Origin: PCRC01 sp017848435
Lineage (GTDB): Bacteria; Pseudomonadota; Gammaproteobacteria; Burkholderiales; Burkholderiaceae_C
Assembly: GCA_965284315.1 (NCBI GenBank)
Contig: OZ260072.1
Location: 248,001-312,000, forward strand
Reading direction: 5' to 3'
Length of the DNA: 64,000 bases
Made by a program: the position numbers and the translations under genes
Part shown: piece by piece, positions 9,805-18,230 of the stretch
Position numbering within the stretch: position 1 is the first letter of the stretch
Layout: each line of letters begins with the position of its first letter
Notes under the pieces: generated by a model
Seen by the model: the letters and a program-made list of their open reading frames with translations, nothing else
Database searches by the model: none
What the model was told of the DNA's origin: nothing

Positions 9805-12504
9805 TTATTCGGCAGCCAAGGGTGGCGGTTTGCGGGGCAGGCTGAAGCTGAATTCTGCGCCACCACCGGGTGCGTTGGTGGCGCTGATGTGGCCGCGGTG
9901 CGCGTCCACCACCGCCTTGCAGATCGCCAGACCGAGCCCCACGCCGGGTGTGGCCGATTCGGCCTGGCCCCGGGTGAACTTGTCGAACAGCTCATGCGCC
10001 CGGCCCTTGAGTGCTGCCGGCAGGCCCGGCCCGTGGTCGCGCACGCTGACCACCAGCGCGTCGGCGGTGACCCGGGCGCCCACGGTGATGGGTGGCTGCG
10101 CGTACTTGGCGGCGTTTTCCAGCAGGTTCACCAGCACCCGTTCGATGAGCGCGGCGTCAAACTCGACCAAGGGCAAGTCGGCCGGCACATCGGTCAGCAC
10201 CGGCTGACCACGCAGCGCCGGCCCCGCCGCACGGATGGCCGTGCCCACCACCTCCTCGACCGATTGCCAGTCCATCCGCAGGTTGACCGTGCCGCTTTGC
10301 AGTCGGGCCATCTCCAGCAGGTTGTTGACCAGCGCACTCAGTTCGCGGGCCTGGGCCTCGATGGCCTGCGCCGCCGTGGCCTGCATCGGGGCCAGCGGCG
10401 GCTGCGACTGGCGCAGCGACTCGGCCAGGCCAATCAGCGCGGTCAGCGGGGTGCGCACGTCGTGCGAAATGGCGGCCAGCAGCGCGTTGCGCAGCCGTTC
10501 CGAGGCCATGTCCACCACTGCCTGCTGCGCGATCTCCACGTAGTGCACCCGCTCCAGCGCAATGGCGATTTGCCGCGCCAGTGTGTCGAGCTGCTGCACC
10601 TGCTCTGGAATCAGCAGCCAGCGCGGCTGGTCCGGTTGCAGCGCGAGCACACCGCGCAGCCGCATGGGCGCCTTCAGCGGCACGTAGTGCCAGGGCTGGG
10701 CCGCCAGCGTGTTGGTGGCCAGGCCAGCGGGCTGGGCATTGCGGAATGCCCAGTCCGCCACGCTGGCGTCAAAGCCGGGGGGCGCGCTGGCCACCGGCGC
10801 CAGCTGGTCGTTCGCGTCGGTGGTCAACACCCGCGCATGGCCGCCAAAATTCCGCCGCACCGCCGCCTCGCCCAGCTCGGCCACCTGCGACGCCAGCAGC
10901 GCGCCCGACAGGTCACGCGCCAGTTCAAACAACGACTGTGCGCGGCGCTCGCGGCTGGCGGCAATGCGCGCCTGAAAACGCAAACCTGCCGTCAGCTGGC
11001 CGGTGAGCAGGCCCACGCCGAGCATGACCACAAAGGTCACGATGTACTGCACGTCGCTCACCGCGAACGACAGGCGGGGCGCGACAAAAAAGAAGTCAAA
11101 CGCGGCCACGTTCAGGAAGGCCGTCAGCGCTGCCGGCCCACGCCCGAGCTTCACCGCCACCAACACCACCCCCAGCAGAAACAGCAGCACGATGTTGGCC
11201 AGGTCGAACACGTCCAGCAGCGGTGTGGCGGCCAACGTGATGGCCACACTGCTGGCCACCGCCCAGGCGTAGCGCCGCCAGGCCCGGGGGCCGTCGTTGT
11301 CGTCTTCGGCCTGGTGGGTGCGGTGCACCACGCTGGCGAGCCGGCGGGCGCTGTCGGCACGGCTGGTTTCCACAATGTCCAGGCCGGGCGCCAGCCTGGC
11401 CAGCTGGCGTGTCATGGTCGGCAGCAAACCGCCCAGTCGACGGGCTTGTGGCCGACCAACCACCAACGTGGCGCAGTTCAATTCCTGCGCATGGGCCACC
11501 AGCGCGGTGGCAGCGTCATTGCCCGTCAGCACCGCCGTGGTGGCACCGAGTTGTTCGGCCAGCGCGATCACTGCCAGGATGCGGTCGCGCTGCGTCGCGG
11601 CCAGCCGCTGCAGACGCGGCGTTTCCACATAAGCGGCAAACCAGCGCACATTGAGCTGGCCGGCCAACCGGGCGGCGGTGCGCACCGTCTGTTCGGCCCC
11701 TGGGTGCGGGCCCACGCCAACCAGGATTGCGCCCGAGGTGTTCCACACCGGCGCCTGTGCTGAACCGCTGCCGCTGTGCTCAACGCGCCAGCTGCGCACG
11801 TCGTCTTCCACATGCTCGGCGGTGCGGCGCAGCGCCATCTCGCGCAGCGCAATCAGGTTGCCCTTGCGAAAGAAGTTTTGCGCAGCACGCTCCGCCTGCT
11901 GCGGCAGATACACCTTGCCCGCCTGCAGCCGGGCGACCAGTTCGTCGGGCGTGACGTCCACCAGGATGATTTCATCGGCGTCGTCGAGCACCGTGTCGGG
12001 CACGGTTTCGTGCACGCGGATGCCGGTGATCGCGCCCACCGTGCCGTTCAGGCTTTCAAGGTGCTGCACGTTGAGGGCGGACCAGACGTCGATGCCCGCC
12101 TCCAACAGTTCCTGCACGTCCTGCCAGCGCTTGGGGTGACGCGAGCCTTCCACGTTGGTGTGGGCCAACTCATCGACCAGCAGCACGGCAGGCCGGCGCG
12201 CGAGCGCTGCGTCGATGTCAAATTCTTTCAGTGTGTGCCCACGGTAGGGCAGCTCGCGCAGCGGCAACTGCGGCAAGCCGACCAGCAACGCGGCGGTTTC
12301 ACTGCGGCCATGGGTTTCCACCACCCCCACCAGCACACCACGCCCAGCCTGGTGCTCGCGTTGCGCGGCGCTGAGCATGGCGTAGGTTTTGCCCACACCC
12401 GCGTTGGCACCGAAGTAGATGCGCAACCGGCCGCGCCGGGCACACGTTGCCAGTTGCTGGATTTTTTCCAGCAACTGGTCAGGATCTGGTCGCGCAAGCT
12501 CCAT
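9805..12504 (-). CDS. kdpD: Sensor histidine kinase KdpD
   Basis: 899 residues with the full KdpD layout. The N-terminal KdpD domain has a Walker A motif (GANAGVGKTYAML, about 32-44) and the segment LVDELAHTNVEGSRH. It is followed by a universal-stress-protein-like domain (about 250-370), four closely spaced membrane segments (about 410-510), a GAF-like region, and a histidine kinase core with AAISHDVRTPLTALIG (His near 675), then N box (VNLLENAAKY) and G boxes (DHGPGLP, GVGLGLAICK). It phosphorylates KdpE when potassium is scarce and acts as a phosphatase otherwise. The gene starts nine bases after kdpC, so the sensor and regulator are in the same operon as the pump. Confidence 0.97.
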   Translation of the reverse strand: MELARPDPDQLLEKIQQLATCARRGRLRIYFGANAGVGKTYAMLSAAQREHQAGRGVLVGVVETHGRSETAALLVGLPQLPLRELPYRGHTLKEFDIDAALARRPAVLLVDELAHTNVEGSRHPKRWQDVQELLEAGIDVWSALNVQHLESLNGTVGAITGIRVHETVPDTVLDDADEIILVDVTPDELVARLQAGKVYLPQQAERAAQNFFRKGNLIALREMALRRTAEHVEDDVRSWRVEHSGSGSAQAPVWNTSGAILVGVGPHPGAEQTVRTAARLAGQLNVRWFAAYVETPRLQRLAATQRDRILAVIALAEQLGATTAVLTGNDAATALVAHAQELNCATLVVGRPQARRLGGLLPTMTRQLARLAPGLDIVETSRADSARRLASVVHRTHQAEDDNDGPRAWRRYAWAVASSVAITLAATPLLDVFDLANIVLLFLLGVVLVAVKLGRGPAALTAFLNVAAFDFFFVAPRLSFAVSDVQYIVTFVVMLGVGLLTGQLTAGLRFQARIAASRERRAQSLFELARDLSGALLASQVAELGEAAVRRNFGGHARVLTTDANDQLAPVASAPPGFDASVADWAFRNAQPAGLATNTLAAQPWHYVPLKAPMRLRGVLALQPDQPRWLLIPEQVQQLDTLARQIAIALERVHYVEIAQQAVVDMASERLRNALLAAISHDVRTPLTALIGLAESLRQSQPPLAPMQATAAQAIEAQARELSALVNNLLEMARLQSGTVNLRMDWQSVEEVVGTAIRAAGPALRGQPVLTDVPADLPLVEFDAALIERVLVNLLENAAKYAQPPITVGARVTADALVVSVRDHGPGLPAALKGRAHELFDKFTRGQAESATPGVGLGLAICKAVVDAHRGHISATNAPGGGAEFSFSLPRKPPPLAAE

Positions 12505-12513
12505 GGGGCAAGG

Positions 12514-13086
12514 TTACTTGATCGCGTCCAGCGCCAGGTTCAGTGCCAGCACATTCACGCGCGCCTCACCCACAACTCCCAGCCACGGCGGCTCGGTCTG
12601 CTGCCCAACCAAGGCCTGCACTTGTTCGGCGGAGAGGCCACGCGCACGGGCCACGCGGGCCACCTGGTAATTGGCAGCGGCCAGGCTGATGTGCGGGTCC
12701 AGCCCACTGGCGGAGGCGGTGACGAGGTCCACTGGCACCGGCGCGGTGTTGCCGGGGTCGGCCCGGCGCAGCGCGGCAATGCGGGCCTTCACGGCCTCTG
12801 TCAGCGCCGGGTTCAGCGGCCCCAGGTTGGCGCCACCCGATGCGCTGGCGTTGTAGGGCATGGGGGCAGTGGCCGAGGGGCGGCCCCAAAAATACGTTGG
12901 CTCTGAAAAGTTCTGACCAATCAGTTCCGAGCCCACCGGTTTGCCACCACGCAGCACCAAACTGCCCGCCGCCTGCGCCGGGAACAGCGCCTGTGCGGCA
13001 CCTGTCACCAGCAGCGGGTAGGCCACGCCGGTGGCCAGACTCAGCACGAAGAAAAGCACCAGTGCAGGGCGAAAAAAGGTGTTCAT
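12514..13086 (-). CDS. kdpC: Potassium-transporting ATPase subunit KdpC
   Basis: 190 residues with one N-terminal membrane anchor (PALVLFFVLSLATGVAYPLLVTG) and a periplasmic domain. Typical KdpC signatures are GSELIGQNFSEPTYFWGRPSA, ASASGLDPHISLAAA and NVLALNLALD. KdpC stabilises the KdpFABC complex and helps ligand capture by KdpB. It lies nine bases after kdpB and nine before kdpD. The length is normal. Confidence 0.97.
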   Translation of the reverse strand: MNTFFRPALVLFFVLSLATGVAYPLLVTGAAQALFPAQAAGSLVLRGGKPVGSELIGQNFSEPTYFWGRPSATAPMPYNASASGGANLGPLNPALTEAVKARIAALRRADPGNTAPVPVDLVTASASGLDPHISLAAANYQVARVARARGLSAEQVQALVGQQTEPPWLGVVGEARVNVLALNLALDAIK

Positions 13087-13095
13087 GTTTTTTCC

Positions 13096-15201
13096 TTAAA
13101 CGAGGTGCACGGCCACCAGCAGCAGGTCGATCGCCTTGATACCGATGAAGGGAACGACCAGGCCGCCCAGGCCGTAGACCAACAGGTTGCGGCGGAGCAA
13201 TGCAGCGGCGCCCACGGCGCGGTATGTCACACCCTTGAGTGCGAGCGGAATCAGCACGACGATGACCAGCGCGTTGAAGACCACCGCCGACAAAATGGCC
13301 GACGACGGGCTGGCGAGCGCCATCACGTTGAGCGCGCCGAGCTGCGGGTAGGTGGTGACAAAGATCGCCGGGATGATGGCGAAGTACTTGGCCACGTCGT
13401 TGGCAATCGAGAAGGTGGTCAGCGCGCCGCGTGTCATCAGCAGGGCCTTCCCGGTCTCGACAATCTCCAGCAGCTTGGTCGGGTTCGAGTCAAGGTCCAC
13501 CATGTTGCCGGCCTCTTTGGCAGCCTGGGTGCCGCTGTTCATGGCCACCGCCACGTCGGCCTGCGCCAGCGCGGGGGCGTCGTTGGTGCCGTCGCCGGTC
13601 ATGGCGACCAAGCGGCCTTCAGCCTGGTAACTGCGAATCAACTTGAGTTTGTCTTCCGGCGTGGCCTCGGCCAGAAAGTCGTCCACCCCGGCCTCGGCGG
13701 CGATGGCTGCGGCAGTGAGCTTGTTGTCACCGGTGACCATCACCGTCTTGATGCCCATCTGACGCAGCTCGGCAAAACGCTCCTTGATACCGGACTTGAC
13801 GATGTCTTTCAATTCAACAATGCCCACAACCGTGCTGCCATCGGCGACTGCCAGCGGCGTGCTACCCCGGCGTGAGACCTCGTCAGCGGCACGCAGCACT
13901 TCAGCAGGCAAGCGGCCACCTTGTGCCTCAACGTACTGGCGAATCGCATCCACCGCGCCTTTTCGCAGGGCACGCACTGCGCCCTCGGGCTGCTTGGCAT
14001 CGACGCCGCTCATGCGTGTTTGCGCGGTGAATGGCACTTCGGTGGTGTCACCGATCATGGGCTGTGCAAAACCCAACTTCTGCGCCAGCGTGACGATGCT
14101 GCGGCCCTCGGGTGTCTCATCGGCCAGCGAGGCCTGCATCGCGCAGGCACCCAGTGCGGCCGGGGTGGTGCCTGGTGCCGGGAAAAAGGCCGCCGCCTGG
14201 CGGTTGCCGTGGGTGATGGTGCCGGTCTTGTCGAGCAGCAGCACGTCCACGTCACCGGCAGCCTCCACCGCGCGGCCGGAGGTGGCGACCACGTTGGCCT
14301 GCATCATGCGGCTCATGCCGGCCACACCCACCGCCGACATCAGGCCGCCGATGGTGGTGGGGATCAGGCAGACCAACAAGGCCACCAGCGCGGTGAGGCT
14401 GACCACCGTGCCGGCCTGCGCGGCTTCGACACTGAAGACCGAGAACGGCAGCAGCGTGACGGTGACCACCAGGAACACAATGGTCAGCGCGACCAGCAAA
14501 ATGGCCAGCGCGATCTCGTTCGGTGTTTTCTGGCGCTTCGCGCCCTCGACCATGCCGATCATGCGGTCGAGAAATGACTCGCCGGGGTTGACCACGATGC
14601 GCACCACCAACCAGTCCGACAAGACACGGGTGCCGCCAGTGACCGAAGAAAAATCACCACCCGATTCGCGCACCACCGGGGCCGACTCGCCGGTGATGGC
14701 GCTCTCGTCCACCGAGGCCACACCTTCGACCACCTCGCCGTCGAGCGGCACCATGTCGCCCGCCTCGACCAGCACCACGTCGCCCTTGCGCAGGTTTTCT
14801 GCCTGCTCAGGGAGCCAGGGGGCGCCATGAAAAACACCATTCACTGGCGCCTTGAATTTCTTCGCCCAGGTGCTCTTCTTCAAGCCCCGCAGCGACGCCG
14901 CCTGCGCCTTGCTGCGTCCCTCGGCCAGCGCCTCGGCAAAGTTGGCAAACAGCACGGTGAACCACAGCCAGGCGGCGATGGCAAAGGTGAACCCCACAGG
15001 CGTGTCGCTCTGGCCTTGCACGGCCGACACCGCCATCAGGGTGGTGGCGATGCTGCCGATGTAGACCACAAACATCACCGGGTTGCGCCATTGCACGCGC
15101 GGGTTGAGCTTGGCAAAAGCGCTGGTGAGCGCGGGCTTGAGCAGGACTGGGTCCATCAGCGCGAGTTTTTTTGAATCGTTCATGTTGTTCTCTTTGCTCA
15201 T
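13096..15201 (-). CDS. kdpB: Potassium-transporting P-type ATPase, KdpB subunit
   Basis: 701 residues, the catalytic subunit of the high-affinity Kdp potassium pump. The phosphorylation site DKTGTITHGN lies near residue 325. The actuator-domain TGES is present (ITGESAPV), as are the hinge MVTGDNKLTA and GDGTNDAPALAQADVAVAM. The listed start at 15201 overlaps the kdpA stop as ATGA, pointing to translational coupling; an in-frame ATG at 15183 (MNDSKK) is preceded by AAAGAGAA and is also possible. Frame continuity far upstream of this start is only read-through antisense of kdpA sequence space and is not coding. Confidence 0.96.
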   Translation of the reverse strand: MSKENNMNDSKKLALMDPVLLKPALTSAFAKLNPRVQWRNPVMFVVYIGSIATTLMAVSAVQGQSDTPVGFTFAIAAWLWFTVLFANFAEALAEGRSKAQAASLRGLKKSTWAKKFKAPVNGVFHGAPWLPEQAENLRKGDVVLVEAGDMVPLDGEVVEGVASVDESAITGESAPVVRESGGDFSSVTGGTRVLSDWLVVRIVVNPGESFLDRMIGMVEGAKRQKTPNEIALAILLVALTIVFLVVTVTLLPFSVFSVEAAQAGTVVSLTALVALLVCLIPTTIGGLMSAVGVAGMSRMMQANVVATSGRAVEAAGDVDVLLLDKTGTITHGNRQAAAFFPAPGTTPAALGACAMQASLADETPEGRSIVTLAQKLGFAQPMIGDTTEVPFTAQTRMSGVDAKQPEGAVRALRKGAVDAIRQYVEAQGGRLPAEVLRAADEVSRRGSTPLAVADGSTVVGIVELKDIVKSGIKERFAELRQMGIKTVMVTGDNKLTAAAIAAEAGVDDFLAEATPEDKLKLIRSYQAEGRLVAMTGDGTNDAPALAQADVAVAMNSGTQAAKEAGNMVDLDSNPTKLLEIVETGKALLMTRGALTTFSIANDVAKYFAIIPAIFVTTYPQLGALNVMALASPSSAILSAVVFNALVIVVLIPLALKGVTYRAVGAAALLRRNLLVYGLGGLVVPFIGIKAIDLLLVAVHLV

Positions 15202-16910
15202 TGGCTGGGCCAAAGCACCAGGTGCTCGACCACCGGGCCCAGCGCCAGCGCCGGAACGTAGTTCAGCAAGCCCACCAGCAGCACCGTGCCGATCAGCAGC
15301 ACCACAAACAGCGGGCCGTGGGTCGGCATCGTGCCGGCGGTGACCGGCAGGCGTTTTTTGGCGGCCAGCGCGCCAGCCAGCGCCAGCACCGGCACGATCA
15401 CGCCGAAGCGGCCCAGCCACATGGCCACGCCCAGCAGCACGTTGTAGAAGGGCGTGTTGGCCGACAGGCCGGCAAAGGCGCTGCCGTTGTTGTTGCCGGC
15501 CGAACTCAGCGCGTACAGAATCTCCGAGAAACCGTGCGCGCCCGGGTTGGCAATGCCGGCCTTGCCCGCACCCGCCAGCACCGCCACCGCCGTACCCGCC
15601 AGCACCACGATGGGCGTGACGAGGATGACGATGGAGGCCAGCTTCATTTCGTGCGCCTCGATCTTTTTGCCCAAGTATTCGGGCGTGCGGCCAATCATCA
15701 GCCCCGCCATGAACACCGCCAGAATGGCGAACACCAGCATGCCGTAGAGGCCGCTGCCCACGCCACCAAACACCACCTCGCCGAGTTGCATCAGCACCAG
15801 CGGCACCAGGCCACCCAACGGCGTGAACGAGTCGTGCATGGCATTCACGGCACCACACGATGCGGCGGTGGTAATCACCGCAAACAGGCTGGACGCGGTG
15901 ATGCCAAAGCGCACCTCTTTGCCTTCCATGTTGCCGCCAGCCTGGGATGCGCTGGCCATCTGGTCTACGCCCAGGGGGGGCCACAGCGGGTTGCCAGCCT
16001 GCTCAGCCGGAACGATGGCCACCACCGCCAAAACAAAGAGCACCGCCATCGCGGCCAGCACCGCCCAGCCCTGGCGCAGGTCGCCCACGCCCCGGCCGAA
16101 GGCAAAACACAGCGCGGCGGGAATCAGAAAGATCGCCAGCATCTGCACAAAGTTGCTCAACGCGTTGGGGCTCTCGTAGGGGTGAGCCGAGTTGGCATTG
16201 AAGAAGCCGCCGCCGTTGGTGCCGATCATCTTGATGGCCTCCTGCGATGCCACCGGGCCCATGGGCAGCGTCTGGCTGCTGCCTTCCAGCGTGGCAACGT
16301 CTTTGTACGCGTCAAAGTTCTGGACCACGCCCTGCCCGGCCAGGAATAACGCCATCACCAGCGACAGCGGCACCAGCAGCCACAGCGTGATGCGGGTGAT
16401 GTCCACCCAGAAGTTGCCGATCGTGCGGGTGGAGCGCGCCGCAAAGCCGCGGATCAGCGCAAACACCACCGCAATGCCGGTGGCCGCCGACAGGAAGTTC
16501 TGCACAGCCAGCGCCAGCATCTGCGTGAGGTAAGCCATGGTGGACTCGCCCGCATAGCCCTGCCAGTTGGTGTTGGAGACGAAGCTGATGGCGGTGTTGA
16601 AAGCCGAGTCGGCGCTGGTGGCCACCAGGCCTTGCGGGTTGAGTGGCAGCCACACCTGCAGGCGCTGCAGCGCATACACCACCAACACGCCCAGCACACT
16701 GAACGCCAGCAGCGCCAGCGTGTACTCTTTCCAGTGCATGGGCTGGTCTGGCGAGGTGCCGGCCAGCCGGTACAGCGGCGCTTCGGTTCGGCGCATCCAG
16801 CCTGGCAATTCACCCGAGTTCAATCGGGCCAGCCAGATGCCGAGCGGCCAGGCGGCGGCCAACAACACACCCAGGTAGAGGGCCAACAGGCCCCAGGCAG
16901 AGGAAGTCAT
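15198..16910 (-). CDS. kdpA: Potassium-transporting ATPase subunit KdpA
   Basis: 570 residues, about ten membrane segments; the channel-like potassium-binding subunit of KdpFABC. Selectivity-filter-like segments of the family are visible (SNTNWQGYAGES, GTNGGGFFNANSAHP, CGAVNAMHDSFTPLGG, NNNGSAFAGL). The start at 16910 (MTSSAWGLLAL) has a strong site, GGAGGAG, seven bases upstream, which lies inside the end of kdpF. The kdpF stop and kdpA start overlap as TGATG. Family length is matched. Confidence 0.97.
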   Translation of the reverse strand: MTSSAWGLLALYLGVLLAAAWPLGIWLARLNSGELPGWMRRTEAPLYRLAGTSPDQPMHWKEYTLALLAFSVLGVLVVYALQRLQVWLPLNPQGLVATSADSAFNTAISFVSNTNWQGYAGESTMAYLTQMLALAVQNFLSAATGIAVVFALIRGFAARSTRTIGNFWVDITRITLWLLVPLSLVMALFLAGQGVVQNFDAYKDVATLEGSSQTLPMGPVASQEAIKMIGTNGGGFFNANSAHPYESPNALSNFVQMLAIFLIPAALCFAFGRGVGDLRQGWAVLAAMAVLFVLAVVAIVPAEQAGNPLWPPLGVDQMASASQAGGNMEGKEVRFGITASSLFAVITTAASCGAVNAMHDSFTPLGGLVPLVLMQLGEVVFGGVGSGLYGMLVFAILAVFMAGLMIGRTPEYLGKKIEAHEMKLASIVILVTPIVVLAGTAVAVLAGAGKAGIANPGAHGFSEILYALSSAGNNNGSAFAGLSANTPFYNVLLGVAMWLGRFGVIVPVLALAGALAAKKRLPVTAGTMPTHGPLFVVLLIGTVLLVGLLNYVPALALGPVVEHLVLWPSQ

Positions 16911-17008
16911 CAAAACTCCTCCGCGCAGACCAGCGCATAGACCAGGTAGGCCAGCAACAGCAGCGCACACAACCCGCCAAAGCCGTACAGCACCTCAAGC
17001 CGGATCAT
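16910..17008 (-). CDS. kdpF: Potassium-transporting ATPase subunit KdpF
   Basis: A 32-residue single-span membrane peptide that is easily missed. The sequence begins MIRLEVLYG and contains LLLLAYLVYALVCAEEF. The YLVYAL segment followed by a short acidic end matches KdpF of E. coli (YLVYALINAEAF). KdpF stabilises the KdpABC complex. Its stop overlaps the kdpA start by one base, and its own start overlaps the stop of the preceding small ORF as ATGA. Confidence 0.9.
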   Translation of the reverse strand: MIRLEVLYGFGGLCALLLLAYLVYALVCAEEF

Positions 17009-17109
17009 GGCCGGCCCCCTTGTGCGGGCGCGAGTTTCTCGAACCCCAACACCAGCAACACCGTCACGCCCCACAGGAGCGCAATGCCACCCAAATAAAC
17101 CAAGTCCAT
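17005..17109 (-). CDS. 34-residue membrane peptide at the head of the kdp operon
   Basis: A small ORF, beginning MDLVYLGGIALLWG and ending EKLAPAQGGRP, directly upstream of kdpF. It has one hydrophobic span (about 4-23) and a positively charged tail. Support for translation: GGAGGG eight bases before the ATG at 17109, and an ATGA overlap with kdpF, so the first four frames of the operon are chained. I do not know a named family; similar tiny ORFs precede kdpF in other proteobacteria as far as I recall. It could be an extra Kdp subunit, a leader peptide for coupling, or both. Confidence 0.65.
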   Translation of the reverse strand: MDLVYLGGIALLWGVTVLLVLGFEKLAPAQGGRP

Positions 17110-17116
17110 GTCAGAT

Positions 17117-17140
17117 TCCCTCCACCAATGCGGTGAGGGA
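17117..17140 (-). promoter_or_regulatory. Hairpin covering the ribosome binding site of the first kdp ORF
   Basis: On the minus strand TCCCTCACC (17140-17132), a five-base loop and GGTGGAGGGA (17126-17117) can pair with one bulged G. The 3' arm contains GGAGGG, the Shine-Dalgarno sequence of the small ORF starting at 17109. If it forms in the mRNA it would limit initiation at the head of the operon. Confidence 0.4.
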
Positions 17141-17187
17141 AGTCTGGTTTCAAGCGCCTAAAAACGGGGACAAGACACGCTGGCTGC

Positions 17188-17205
17188 GCGTAAAAAAAGC
17201 GTAAA
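17188..17205 (-). promoter_or_regulatory. Putative KdpE operator
   Basis: Minus-strand sequence TTTACGCTTTTTTTACGC, a TTTACGC direct repeat around a T-tract. The KdpE site of E. coli kdpFABC as I recall it is TTTATACTTTTTTTACAC, with the same length, T-tract and spacing. It lies about 80 bases before the first kdp ORF and three bases after the stop of the upstream hydrolase gene, where an activator site would be expected. The kdpE gene is in the same operon. Confidence 0.7.
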
Positions 17206-17207
17206 GG

Positions 17208-18068
17208 CTACGCGGCTGTCTCGGCCAGCAAAGACAGCGCCAGCGCATGCAGGCGGTGTGTGGGCTGGGCCAGCGCCGCCACCACGCTGAAGTGGTTCAA
17301 CCCCGGCAGCGCTTCGCACACGGGCACACGCCGTGCGCCCCAGGCGGCGCGCATCAGGCCGTTGTGGCGGATGAACTCGGCGCTTTCGTCGGCGCCCACC
17401 ACGGTGGCCAGTTGCCCGTGTGCGGGCCGGGGCAGCCAGGCCGGGCTGGCCTTTTTCACCTGGGCGGGCGTCAGGCGCAAATCGGCTTTCAGGAGGGGGA
17501 TCCGGCGCACCACGTCGAGGTCGTAGAGGCCGGAGATGCTGAGCGCGTTTTTCACCAGGCGCTTGGGCAGGTCGGGTGCGACGGCGGGCCAGGCACAGGC
17601 CAGCAGCATGGTGGCCAGGTGGCCGCCGGCGGAATGGCCCACCACCGTGATGCGCGCCGGGTCGCCGCCGTGCTGCGCCACGTGGCGCCAGGTCCAGGCC
17701 AGTGCGCGCACCATTTGCAGGGTGATGTCGGGCACCGTCACCGCAGGGCACAGCGCGTAGTTGGGCAGCACCACGCAGGCACCGGCCTGGGTGAACGCGG
17801 GGGCGATGAAAGAATGGTCGGCCTTGTCGAGCGAACGCCACCAGCCGCCGTGGATGAAGACCAGCACAGGGGCTTCAGGCCGCGAGGCGGGGAAGATGTC
17901 GAGCGTTTCGTTCGGGCCGTTGCCGTAGGGCAGGTCCAACCCGCAAAGCTGCTGCTGGCGGGCCACGGCCGAATCGCGCGCCCAGGCGGCGAAGTGCGCG
18001 GCATGTTCCGGCACCCGCGCGCGGTTGTTGTACATCCGGTCGAGCCAGGCGCCGTTGGGTTGCGTCAT
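17208..18068 (-). CDS. Alpha/beta hydrolase, carboxylesterase / arylformamidase-like
   Basis: 286 residues. The oxyanion-hole motif HGGWW (about residue 75) and nucleophile elbow GHSAGGHLA (about 147) are as in hormone-sensitive-lipase-like and KynB-type arylformamidase enzymes; a C-terminal LNHFSV supplies the candidate catalytic His, and GADESAEF a candidate Asp. The N-terminus (LDRMYNNRARVPEH) resembles kynurenine-formamidase-like proteins. No signal peptide, so probably cytosolic. No tryptophan-catabolism gene is adjacent, so the substrate is open. It is divergent from the dehydrogenase at 18231 and ends three bases before the kdp operator. Confidence 0.82.
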   Translation of the reverse strand: MTQPNGAWLDRMYNNRARVPEHAAHFAAWARDSAVARQQQLCGLDLPYGNGPNETLDIFPASRPEAPVLVFIHGGWWRSLDKADHSFIAPAFTQAGACVVLPNYALCPAVTVPDITLQMVRALAWTWRHVAQHGGDPARITVVGHSAGGHLATMLLACAWPAVAPDLPKRLVKNALSISGLYDLDVVRRIPLLKADLRLTPAQVKKASPAWLPRPAHGQLATVVGADESAEFIRHNGLMRAAWGARRVPVCEALPGLNHFSVVAALAQPTHRLHALALSLLAETAA

Positions 18069-18144
18069 GCGTGTGCGTGGAGGAGTTGTGGCGGCAACAT
18101 ACCATGGGGCCTGTGAGGCCGCCAGGCCGTCAAAGCGCCCTCCA

Positions 18145-18161
18145 CAGGGCCTGAGGCCCTG
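18145..18161. other. Perfect inverted repeat in a divergent promoter region
   Basis: CAGGGCC, TGA, GGCCCTG, followed on the plus strand by GTTTTC. It is between two divergent genes, where a terminator is not expected, so it could be an operator or an attenuator in the leader of the downstream dehydrogenase gene. The symmetry is clear; the role is not. Confidence 0.35.
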
Positions 18162-18170
18162 GTTTTCAGA

Positions 18171-18222
18171 TGATTTTGGCCGCCAGCCTCAGTAAAACCT
18201 CGCAGTTCTGCTATCAATTCAG
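18171..18222 (+). repeat. Dispersed repeat copy in the leader of the dehydrogenase gene
   Basis: The segment reads GATTTTGGCCGCCAGCCTC then AGTAAAACCTCGCAG and GCTATCAATTC, aligning with the copy at 62840-62900 (shared GGCC, AGCCT, AGTAAAA, CTCG and GCTA blocks). It ends directly before the ribosome binding site of the gene at 18231. It is an intergenic member of the family found also inside coding sequences. Confidence 0.55.
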
Positions 18223-18230
18223 GAGTATTC

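Noticed and set aside
9805..11763. Long plus-strand frame opposite kdpD
   Set aside because: Gln/His/Arg-rich shadow typical of antisense frames in this GC range; kdpD on the other strand is complete.
15202..15984. A long minus-strand reading frame continuous with kdpB upstream of its start
   Set aside because: It is an alternative frame of kdpA on the same strand; kdpA has all its family motifs and its own start and stop there. The kdpB family start fits 15201 or 15183.
18088..18195. 35-codon GTG-initiated ORF two bases after GGAGGAG
   Set aside because: The spacing is too short for a working ribosome binding site, it reads through the inverted repeat and the dispersed repeat, and no peptide feature supports it.
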